A stretch of DNA of 64,000 nt from Reclinomonas americana ATCC 50394 (taxonomy: Eukaryota; Jakobida; Jakobea; Jakobida), in contig PS015022.1 of assembly GCA_048213135.1 (NCBI GenBank), positions 333,004 to 397,003 of the forward strand. Direction: 5' to 3'. Each line of letters starts with the position of its first letter. Position 1 is the stretch's first letter. Below the pieces are notes generated by a model. It searched no databases. It worked only from the letters and a program-made list of their open reading frames with translations, and was not told the DNA's origin. Shown here piece by piece: positions 20,379 to 30,231 of this stretch. Both the position numbers and the translations under genes were made by a program.

Positions 20379-20480
20379 AGGCCGCCGCAGCAGTGTGAAA
20401 CATGAGCATGAGGGGAAGAAGAAGACGTCGTCGTTGTTGTGTTTTCACAGTCCATTTCATCGCGTTTTCTTTCGTGAAGC

Positions 20481-20853
20481 ATGGGGAGCTCGCACTCGCA
20501 ACATGGTGACGGCTGGATCGGGCCAAACCAGATCCAAGTAGGTGCGCGCAGACAGAAAAGAGTGAGCTGTGCAGCTGTGCCTTTAGATGATTGATATCGT
20601 GCGCAGACTGCACGGCGACCTTCCGCCAGACTGACGACAAGGTGCGCTGCTTGTGTGTCAGTTGTTGAGTGGCAGTGTGTGTGCGCGCTCAGTGGTGCAT
20701 GTGCAGGTGGGCTGCGGTGGTGAGCAACCAGCAGTGCCGGTGAGTGATCGAACATGCATAATGTCGGTGCTTGTGCGTGTTGCGGATCACTGACATGTGC
20801 GTATGTGTGTGCGTGTGAGTGAGCAGACGGCGGCAACAGAGGATGCTTTGTGA
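20481..20853 (+). CDS. Mini protein B (40 aa) with MGSSHS start
   Basis: Exons 20481-20541, 20607-20641 and 20827-20853 give MGSSHSQHGDGWIGPNQIQV, DCTATFRQTDDK and TAATEDAL. The first five-residue motif and the HSQ tripeptide match protein A, and the last exon matches the A/C ending. The junction of exon 2 to exon 3 uses GTGCGC and GAGCAG. Exon 1 could alternatively end at 20537, but only the end at 20541 keeps the frame through exon 2. AATAAA begins only 5 nt after the stop. Confidence 0.55.
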
Positions 20854-20857
20854 GACG

Positions 20858-20863
20858 AATAAA
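20858..20863 (+). terminator. AATAAA polyadenylation signal after mini gene B
   Basis: Starts 5 nt after the stop codon of mini gene B, so the 3' UTR would be extremely short. Confidence 0.45.
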
Positions 20864-21061
20864 CACCGACTTCTCGCAGTCTCATTTGTTGTTGTTGTTC
20901 GCCGACGTGTTGTCTAGTTGCATGAACACAGTGGGAGAGACTGTCGCGCCTTCAAAGCACTATGCCATTGTAGAGGGAAGGTGAGGGAGAGAGAGCTGAA
21001 ACGAACGACTTCCGCACAAGCCTGTCCTACTCTTGTGTTGCTTGGATCGTTGTTGCTCACC

Positions 21062-21130
21062 ATGGGCAGCGAGCAGTCGGCACCGGGCGACGTGACCGCT
21101 GGTGACATCTCCACTGGTGTGTGTGTGTGT

Positions 21131-21200
<70 letters not shown>

Positions 21201-21565
21201 GTGTGTGTGCGTGTGCGTGTGTGAGAAGTGTTGTATCACTCCCTGCTCTCATCTCTCTCTCTCTGTGTTCTCACACTCGCACAACAGCTGGTCTTTCGCT
21301 CGCCATGACTGCGTACGACGAGACGGTGCGAGGCTTGCTCTTTGTCTGTGTGTTTCATCGCGTCCTCATTCGTTCAATGCTTATCATCATCTTCATCATG
21401 TCAGCCTCCTGCAATGCGCGACGCGGCTGCTGTGCATGATGCGGATGCGCTCCGAGCTGGTGAGTGTGTGAGAGAGAGACACACACTTAGAGATTGGTGT
21501 GCGTGTATGTGTGCTGACTTGTGCGTGTGTGAGTAGATGACGCTGCGCACCATCGCATGGTGTGA
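21062..21565 (+). CDS. Mini protein C (about 58 aa) with MGSEQS start
   Basis: Exons 21062-21116, 21288-21325, 21405-21459 and 21537-21565 close in frame: MGSEQSAPGDVTAGDIST, AGLSLAMTAYDET, PPAMRDAAAVHDADALRA, DDAAHHRMV. The start context is ACCATGG again and Gly2/Ser6 suit myristoylation. The first intron is almost wholly (GT)n, beginning at the donor itself. The last two exons are the least certain; the ORF could also read on at 21460. Third member of a head-to-tail trio with A and B. Confidence 0.5.
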
Positions 21566-21689
21566 TGGTGATGGTGATGGTGGAGCAGGCGACTGTGTAT
21601 TGGCCTGTGTAAAGAAAAATGAGTTGCCCGTGTCACTGCGCGCGTGTATGTGTGCTCTCTCTTCTGCGGTGTAGGTATACCTCTTCAGC

Positions 21690-22330
21690 TCTGCCCACTC
21701 GCTGGTCAAGCGACTTGAGTAGTCGGCTGATGTTCTTGCCAGGCCGTTCATGCACTGATCAACAGATGATGTTGCTTCCTTCAGCTGACCACATGTCCTT
21801 CTTCACGCTGATCAAGCGGGCAGAGCAGCTGGCGCTCCGGTTTTCTTGCCAGACTGTGTTGTGCTAGGCAGCTGGGGATGCTGCTCTGTCCACTCCTTGA
21901 TCAAGCAACCGGAGTGCTCGCTTGCACTGAGTCGCAAAGGATGTTGTGTACTTGGTCAGCTGACGTTGTCCGCTGGTGCACTTCTTCAGGCCTGGCCACA
22001 CGCTGATCAAGCAACCAGAGCAGCTGGCGCTCTGGAGTGCTCGCCTGTACTGAGGATGTTGCGTTCTCCTTCAGCTGGCCACAGGAGTTGATGCCCTCCT
22101 TCAGCTCCAGCCACACGCTGGTTGGTGTTCGTCCCAGTCCCATGTTTCGCAGAGTCGCTCTGTTCAGTTCTTGTCGCCGGCTGGCCACGGGAGCTGGCGC
22201 TGTCCACTCCTTGTCAAGGAGCCAGAGCAGCTAGCGCTCCGGAATGCTCGCGTGCTCTCAGTCGTCGAGGATGTTACGCTCTCCTTCAGCTGGCCACAGG
22301 AGTTGATGCCCAGTCGCCGTCTGGTACGGG
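21690..22330. repeat. Degenerate tandem repeat, units about 100-210 bp
   Basis: Recurring phrases on the plus strand: GAGCAGCTGGCGCTC near 21825, 22018 and 22224; GGATGTTG near 21940 and 22050; CTTCAGCTGGCCACAGGAG near 22072 and 22285; TGATCAAGC near 21810, 21900 and 22005. On the minus strand one unit reads KEGINSCGQLKENATSS, but stops break the frame elsewhere, so this looks like a decayed repeat, not a gene. The rest of 21566-22692 shows no gene. Confidence 0.55.
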
Positions 22331-22692
22331 AACTTTCATGCAACTACTCAGTTCAAGACAAGCGGTTACAGCAGCTTGTGTTGTGTGCAACGCGGTCTGG
22401 CAAGCCGTTTGATCAGGCAGCGTCCTTGGCTGGAGCTGATGACGATCACAGCATCGTCGGCGACTCAGCGAGACAAGGAATGGCAAGAATACCAGAGTTG
22501 AGAAGGACGCTGGGCTGTTGTGCAGCTTCTCCGCCCTTGCTGCGCTCTGCAAGTCTTCCTCCCAATAGAGATCCCGTCCGCCATACTTCCCTCACTTCTT
22601 TTGAGAGACCGGAACGAAGGAAGTCCTTCAACCACAGGACGATCGCTGCGCCATTTCGTTTTGCCCACTTCTCTCCCTTCTCCTCCTTCGCG

Positions 22693-24271
22693 ATGAGCCT
22701 CTCCACCTCCCACCCCCTCCTCTTCTTCGACGAGGCCGCTCTATCACGAGTCGCCGACTCACTGATCGGGTCATGGTGCCCATCTGCATACTACTCACCC
22801 TACTGGTGCGCGTGTGTGTGCACTCATACACAGCGTGACGATCGCCCTCACTCCCTCACACTCTCTCCCCCTCCCTCTCATTCACTCAGGCTGATCACAC
22901 TGTTTTCCATCGTGTTTCACGCCGCACTCAACGTGGTATCGCATTACGTTTCCTGCGCGCTCATGCCACAAACGTACGTGCACTCGGTGCACCACAAAGT
23001 CGAGTGGAACACAAGGTAAAACACGCACACACACTCACTCTCTCACTGATCAACACTCAACTCCCTCTCTCTCTCTCGCTCTCTGACAAAGGACGGTGTC
23101 ATCACTGCACGCGGCACTCACTGGTGCCGGCAGCCTGATCGTCTTTGCCACTGACCCCAGCTGCATGTTGGAGCTGTTTGTGCCCTCGTTCCTCGCGCGC
23201 GTTCTCATGGCCTTCACCATTGGCTATTTTATCGTCGATTTCGGTCCGTTATGCAAGTCACTGTGTGTGTGCGCGCGTCAGTTGCCTTATGCTCTCTCCC
23301 TCCTTTGTGTGCAGTGATCGTGGCGGTTCTGCTGCAGAGCATGTTGCGTGTGACTGAGTTGGGTGATGAGTGGTTTTTTCGAACACATGTTTCATGCTGC
23401 TGTTGTTGTACATACAGGCCTGGGTTCAAGGCGACTCTGATTCATCACTTCTTTGCCGCCTGGGGCTTCCTCGTGGGACTGGTGTGTCTTTATGTTTGCT
23501 TTCATGCGTGCTTCTTTCCCGTGTTGTCTCTGACACGATTGGTGGCCAGTGGTATGTGAACGACATCTCCACCGAGGTGGCAGCCATGGTGTGCCTGTCG
23601 CACGAGTTGAGCACGCCGTTTGTCAATGCGCGGTGGTTCTTGCTGGAGAGTTGCGTGCGCTGTGCGTTTGGCAGAGACAGACAACAGAGGATGCGTAACG
23701 AATGAGGCTGCCCAGCAGCAGCAGCAGCAGCAGCAGTATAGCGAGATCCTTTTGTATGTTGCCCACACACACATGACGTTATCCAATGGAGATTGCTGAT
23801 ATTACCGTGTGCAGCCGGCCACAAGACGCATCGCATCACCGGCATCACCTCCGTGGTCATGGCCGTGGTATTCTTCGTCGTGCGCATTCTCGGCATGCCG
23901 TACTTTATCTGGGTGGCCATTTCAGGTGCCACATTCCCCTGCTACTTGTCTTCTGCTCCCTCTGACTCCCTCGAGCAGTATGGACACCGTTTTACACGGT
24001 CAGGGGCATTGTGCTGTCGAGTGCCATCTCCTTTGGCATGGGTGTTGGCGTCTGTCTCAACTCTGTTGCGTCGTCCATCATATGTTGCATGCACCGCCCC
24101 TGCGACTCACCACCGCCACAACAGTACTGGATGTACCTCATGGTGGTGGCTGCGCGCAAGTTTGTCCTCTCTGTCTCTCAATCGCCCTCCCATCTGCAGA
24201 CTGCTGCTCACCCCTCGCCCTCCCACAGGATGCGCAAGCGACCAACTCCCGACACCAAGAAGAGCGACTGA
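22693..24271 (+). CDS. TLC-domain multi-pass membrane protein (TLCD4/TMEM56-like)
   Basis: About ten exons. The first three join exactly (22693-22805, 22890-23015, 23092 onward), giving VHHKVEWNTR-TVSSLHAALTG, the typical W-R-x-x-S-x-x-H entry of a TRAM-LAG1-CLN8 domain. Later exons give GYFIVDF, ATLIHHFFAAWGF (the HH motif of TLC proteins), STEVAAMVCLSHELSTPF, then membrane helices VVFFVVRILGMPYFIW and a basic end (MRKRPTPDTKKSD). TLC proteins act in lipid sensing or (ceramide synthase) lipid synthesis in ER/Golgi/plasma membrane; no Lag1 catalytic extension is visible, so a TLCD-type role is likelier. Converges with the patatin gene 68 bp away. Confidence 0.75.
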
Positions 24272-24339
24272 GTTTTTCCATCCCCCCCTCTCCGCCCTTG
24301 CCCAATCAATATACTGCAGACACACAATCGCACACTTCA

Positions 24340-25101
24340 TTATTGCTGCTGGCTCAGTCGAGTGGCAGATGCTGAGCGCACCGGAGAGCGAGAAGTGTTT
24401 CTAGGTGGGGAGGAAAACAGAATACTGGTTCTGCTCGAGGACTCACGAGTGCCGTGCGGATCCTCTTGCACATTGATCGAGACACTCTGGAAGGCGGCCA
24501 GTCGTGCCGAGGCCGCCTCGTGCGACAACGGTAACGGTAGTGGCACTGGGACGGCCACTGGCACTGTCGCCGCTCCCTGTGAAGCCTGCAGTGCGGCTGA
24601 GGCGGCGGCGGCCGCAGCGGCCCCCGAACGACGATTCCGCAAAATCTCCTGGTGGTAGTACGGATCTCGCCAGCGCGCATGCAACAGGCCTCGCTTCATG
24701 GCCGCGTAACCGTTCTCGTGGTACGCACGGAACAACTTGCGGGTGAAGCACTGATTGATGGTGCCGTGCTTGGGGAACGTGCCGCACAGTGGCCGCACGC
24801 AGACGCACCACGGAACCCGGCAGCAACCTGGTCAAGCACCAATAAGAACTGAAGAAAACAAAGGTAGACGGCTCCATCGAGCTTACCAAGATTGACCCGA
24901 CTGTGACAGCAATCGCAGCAGCAGCCGTCGAGATTGTCGAGATCGCCCTGTCGCACGTTGCCGAACGACGACGACACCGAGTTGGCCGGATCCGACGGCA
25001 TCTCGTCCGGCTGCTGAGCAATGCCACGCGGCTTCAAGTACGTGATCTGTGTGATAAGGGAACGCAAAGCATGACTTTAGTGACCAAGAAAACACGCTTT
25101 C

Positions 25102-25147
<46 letters not shown>

Positions 25148-27198
25148 TCCCTTTCCCTTTCCCTCATCTTTCCCTTTCCCTTTCCCTCGTCTCTCCCTTC
25201 TCACACACACCTTGCCGCGCTTGCCGTTCTTGTACTCGACCCAAAAATGAAAGGCGCGCGGGAAACGCTTCTCCTGCTCGACGGCGTCCCACTTGTGGCC
25301 AATCACCTTGTACTTGAAGCACCGCTCGAATGCCACCTCCACCTCCTCGGTGTCGGGTGGGAAGTCGGGATTCTCCAGCACCAGCTCCTCATCCGCCGGA
25401 CGACGCGGCGTCTGCACCGGCGTTCCCGCCTCGCTGTCGTCATTGCGCGGCAGAATCGGCGTCTTTTCCTGCAAATTGCGCAAACACAACTCATGTCAGC
25501 GCACGCATCCATGAAATAAACACAAGTGCGACGCAACGCCAGCGGCGTCGGCGGGATCAGGCAGCCAACCGGGGTTCTCATGGCGGAGAGCGTAGAATGA
25601 GCAGCCGAGGGTCTTGCGCGCGTGCTGCAGGGCAAACATGAGGCATTCGTGCAGCTGTCCAGGGTCGGTGTACATGTCGGCCACGATAATGTTCTCCTTG
25701 TTCTTGACCAGCAGCGGGTACAGGCCGAGATTCTCAATGTGGCCACCGTCGGAGAGGTAGACGCGGTCGGGCATGTGGCGATTGGTCTCCACAATGCCGA
25801 GTGAGTTGCGGAAGCTGTCGTACACCGACGGCATGAGCCACCACCACCGACGCATCATGCGACGCGCCCACGGCGAGTCCACGTGCGGCAGCGTGCCCAT
25901 GCCCACCGCGAAAAGGCCGAGAATGCCAAACACAGTGTAGGCCAACCAGTGCACGTTGTAGATGGAAATGACGAGCACGGAGGCGCACACGGCAATGTGC
26001 AGAATCAGTGGCACGGCACGAATCCACAGTGGCGGGCTCGGTGTGGTCGGCTGCCAGCGGCCCATCGACAGACCGGAGAGCGTGAGAGCCAGGGAGGCGC
26101 GATCGCCACCGGGAGTGCCCAGACGGCCCATCGAGTTGGCAATGGCGGCGCCCGATGTGGCCATGACCTGCGACCAAGCATCAGTCAATATGCAGAGAGG
26201 GCGCAACAAGGAAGATCGAGAACAGCTTCTTGCTACATGCAAAGAAGAAGGTCCTCGGCAAGCACGGGGAGTGTGATGTCTTCCTCAGCCACCATTCGTG
26301 CCTCCTCCACCCTTCTCGCAGAGAGCGAGATCGAGGACTGCGATGTCTGCCTCTTTCCCTCCCAGTGTCTATCACGCTCATTCAATCACTCTCCTCTCCA
26401 TTTCAGTGTGTTCCTCTTCCATCTTCCTCGGCAAGTGAGGTGAACCTCAAATCACTTTCGGCACCCTTTGAGAGCCGTCTCTCGACGAAAACAGACTACG
26501 GAGAGTTGTGCTATCTGCCACTATCAATCTTTTGCTCCCTCTCGTACCTGCAGTGCATTCTTCCCCAATCACTCTTCACTTAAACTAACATTCTCATCTT
26601 CACAGGGAGAAAGTGTCTAGCTGTCATGTCTGCCTCCTACACACTCCTCATCTTCACGTACCATCACGAGAGCTGCACATACCACGATGAGATTGTCCCC
26701 ACACGATTTTATCCCTCCTCTCTCTCTCTCTCACGCACGCAGATACACATATTTCGCTCTCTTGTTTCTCGTTCATCCTATCACACTTCTCGTGACCTCT
26801 CTCTCTCTCTCTCTCTCTCTCTCCTCCCTCGTCTCGTACCGTACTACTCCGTCCGTTCGGTCCGTACACGCACGCGCGACGAGTTAGCGCGACCGCCGTC
26901 GACGACGTCGACCGAACGGACACCACGGAANNNNNNNNNNNNNNNNNNNNNNNNNNNNNNNNNNNNNNNNNNNNNNNNNNNNNNNNNNNNNNNNNNNNNN
27001 NNNNNNNNNNNNNNNNNNNNNNNNNNNNNNNNNNNNNNNNNNNNNNNNNNNNNNNNNNNNNNNNNNNNNNNNNNNNNNNNNNNNNNNNNNNNNNNNNNNN
27101 NNNNNTTCCTTCCTTCCTTCCTACCGACCGACCGACCGACGATACTACACTATTCTTCTCTCTCTTCTTCGTTCTACTCTACTCTCACTCTCTCGTCG

Positions 27199-27230
<32 letters not shown>

Positions 27231-29558
27231 CCCTCCCCCCTTTCCCCTATCTCCCCCTTTCCCCCTTCCCCCCTCCCCCTTCCCCTTTGTCCTTCCCTCT
27301 AATCACCTCTGAAATCGTCATCGGGTCCATGGCCTTGGTGGGTTCACCCACATCCGAGTCCGTGGTCTCCTCCCCCCGCCGATTCGGCTCCATCTTGAAC
27401 GTCACCACACGCGCACCAAGACGCGAGCCGAGTGGCTTCGGGCCGCTCTCCACGGTGAACACGGCCCACGGCGGGTCCACCAAGTCGTTGTGACCGAACA
27501 GCTGCGAGCCACCAGTGAGTGACACGGGGCGCGGTGGATAGCGACACAGCCACGACGAACTCTCTCACCTTCCAGTTGTTCACCGTCATCGCCCCAATGT
27601 ATTGAGGCGCCTCCGGAGGCACATCCGCCATGGTGAATCCACCAGAGCGCTGGCAGTTGCCGAAAAAGTGCATGGAGCTTCCCTGCATGCGTGTGTGGAG
27701 AGAAAATCAGAGAATGAAACGGGCAGAAAGTGTCTCGGTGCACACGCAACTCGGTTGCGATAGAAGGAGCGCTGAATGCGCCAGCGGAAGCAGTGATGCA
27801 AGAAGCGCTGCTTGAAGGGTCCGGTGAGCAGCGGATTGAAGGCCAGCAAGAATGTCGACACAATGAGCATGGCCAGCCAGGCGTCATCGTGGTAGGGAAT
27901 CTTGAAGACGGGATGCCGGTACACTCGGTACTCGAGAACCAAGCCAAAAATGAACAGAATCAGTGCCAGACCGGCAAAGCCCTGCATGCGTGCATGCATG
28001 TGAGTGTCGCCGTTTCCTTCACATCACGAGAACGAAGGTAATCACCTTGGCACCGGGAATGGGAATGATGGGGAGCACGCGCAAAATGATAATGACACCA
28101 ATCAAGGCCGCCACAATGCCCTGACTGACCAGCTGGTTGTGCCACTGTGTGCGGCCGCCGAGGAATGCAATCGCCGTCACAATGATTCCCGCCGAGATCA
28201 GAAAGGCCAACGAGGACCAGATTTGCTGCGTGCGGTGCATGTAGCTGCGCGTGTTGCTCGACACCACCATCTGCGCGCCAGTGCGGTCAGCCTCGACACA
28301 CACCCCTTTTCGAACTTGGTGGCGAACGCAACTCCAGAGAGAATGAAGAAAAAGATGGCAATGCCGATTCCAATGCCGACAGTCAGCGCAAAATCCTTCC
28401 AATCGGGACTCGTCAGCACGTCGGCAATGAAGGTCTTGTCGGCAAGCGACACCGCAAATATGCACGCCGGAATCAGTGTCGCCAGCGACAAGACAAACAC
28501 GGTGGTGAAGATGACGGTCATGATGATCGGATCCAGCCACCAGCAGCTGCATGCGGAAAAGTGAGATAAGTACAATCGATTCCAAAGGCATTCGGCGTAC
28601 CGATGATTGCGCTGGCAGTCGCACACGTAGCCGACGTGCTTCTCAAAGTGCTCGAAAAACTCGCGGCCGAGGCGGTCGCGCTTGGCAATCTGCCCCATCT
28701 CCAAGTCCGGCCCCGCATCGACTGCAGCACACACAAGTCAGGCGCGTGCACAGACCGCGAAAAAAAAAAGACAACAAAAAAACGCAACGTGGCACATTGA
28801 TGCGATTGGGTCGCCCCAGCACATGCTGCTGCTCATGATCCGACTCGGTTCCACTCTCCTCCTCGTCGCCATCCTCCTCACCCTCCTCGCCCTCCTCCTC
28901 ATCGCCACTGCTCGAGCCCGACTCACTGCGCTCACTCTCCCCAGCAGCCGCTGCACCATTCCCCTCTCCTCCCGCGCCTCCTCCTCCATTCACCGACGAC
29001 AGTGGCGTCCGCGCACCACGCAAACGCACTCGATCCCCCGCCGCAGCCTCATCCCGCAAGTGCGCTCGAGCTCTTCTCGCACGCTCCTTATGCCGAGCTG
29101 TCAACCACTCCACATAGGCGCTCCCCACGAATCCGCCACCAGACACACACGACAGCGTGTCAATGTCCAGTCCCTCTGCACATCATGAGAGAAGAGACAG
29201 AGACACACACATAGATGAGCACACACATGCATGCACAGTGCGCATCATGTGTGAGACAACTGACCATCAAGTGCACATGCCAACACTCCACTCGCAAACG
29301 AGGCTGCGCGGATGCCTCCTCCCGAGAACGCCAGTGACACAGAGGGTTGTGGGAGAGAGAGTGGCGACACAGACAAGTCGCCCTCAGGTGGAGGTGCCTG
29401 AAACAATCTAATGAGGAATCGATGCACGCGCGTGACTGTGAGAGACAACACACACGCACTGCTGAGGAGGAGGCAGTCTCGTGGGTGAGTGCAGGTCGTG
29501 GAGGCAACAGGCGAGTGGAGTTGGCCACTGCTGCAGAGGCAGAAGGTGCGCGTCTCAT
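24340..29558 (-). CDS. Patatin-like phospholipase with multiple membrane segments
   Basis: Acyl hydrolase of the patatin/cPLA2 fold. ATG 29558 begins MRRAPSASAAVANSTR, spliced in phase 0 to APPPEGDLSV. The oxyanion loop SGGGIRAASFASG is at 29290, the nucleophile Ser in CVSGGGFVGSAY at 29125, and the catalytic Asp in LSDGGHIENLGLYPLL at 25740. Between Ser and Asp lie an acidic low-complexity loop (29010-28850) and many hydrophobic helices (for example MTVIFTTVFVLSLATLIPAC, IVAALIGVIIILRVLPIIPI). After the Asp come WAFTV-type beta regions, FHFWVEYKNGKRGK and a Pro/Ser tail ending at 24340. The introns carry (GA)n on the coding strand and an N gap (26931-27105). Expected to hydrolyse membrane lipids; substrate unknown. 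Confidence 0.8.
26823..27240. repeat. (CT)n tracts, flow-order noise and gap in the patatin intron
   Basis: (CT)n at 26801-26822 runs into TACG-ordered noise, then Ns at 26931-27105, then TTCC and CCGA repeats and another (CT)n at 27200-27227. Everything from 26250 to 27300 lies between two patatin exons; no separate gene is seen. Confidence 0.75.
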
Positions 29559-29714
29559 TGCACACACTCACACACACACACACGCACACTCTCTCTGTGT
29601 GATGCCACGCACTCGCTCACTCTCTCACACACAGACAAGCACGCGCGCGAAAACGATTGCAACGAAGGACAGGTGTCCTCTCACTCTCTCTGTCTCTGTC
29701 TCTGTGCGCGCGCA

Positions 29715-30131
29715 ATGCAGACTCTCGACTGGTTCCTCATGTCACTGACGAGTCAGTGCATCACTGTGCAACTGAAGAACTCCACCATTGTCACGGGCTT
29801 TGTCGCAGAGGTGTCAGAGCATGGAAAGTTGAGTCACACTCACTCACTCTCCGCTCTTCTCCAGCTGCTCATTGCGCTGCGCATAGCATTGTGTTGGAGA
29901 CTGTCGAGTGTACAACTGCACTGGTGAGTGTTTGCTTTGCTCTCTTTCTCCACTCTTGTTGTTCACAATGACAAAAAGGGCAAGAGCGAGTCACTGGCGG
30001 AGCTCAACATCGCCGGTCGTTCCATTCTCAATGTCATTCTGCCGCACCCGTTCGATCACGATGTGGCCTATGGCGAATTTGTTACGCACCTTTTCTGTCT
30101 TTGGTCGATGAATTCGCTGTTATTCTTATAG
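29715..30131 (+). CDS. Sm/LSm protein, SmD1-like
   Basis: Three exons join as GGA-A|CT-GCT and CTG|GGC. Exon 1 gives LDWFLMSLTSQCITVQLKNS then TGFVAEVSEHG, the Sm1 motif arrangement of SmD1 (FL..L....V...LKNGT...G). Exon 2 gives AHSIVLETVECTTAL, and exon 3 SLAELNIAGRSILNVILPHP, matching the Sm2 position LSIRGNNIRYFILPD. The conserved RGN is changed to AGR, so it is diverged. The C-terminal RG-rich tail of canonical SmD1 is absent; the protein ends LFCLWSMNSLLFL. It would act in a hetero-heptameric RNA-binding ring (snRNP or LSm). Alternative: an unusual LSm paralogue. Confidence 0.65.
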
Positions 30132-30231
30132 AGGAGCGATAGGTGAAACGCATGGTGCGAGCTCGTGCCTCGGGTCGGAAGAAGCTACCGGCGGGAAAGC
30201 GCGCCAAACGAGCGTAACAAACAATGCTGTT

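Noticed and set aside
21121-21536. VCVCVC-type frames in (GT)n tracts
   Set aside because: Microsatellite translations inside introns of mini gene C.
21901-22188. Minus-strand 95-aa frame as a gene
   Set aside because: Covers a degenerate tandem repeat; adjacent units are broken by stops and no splice-consistent continuation was found.
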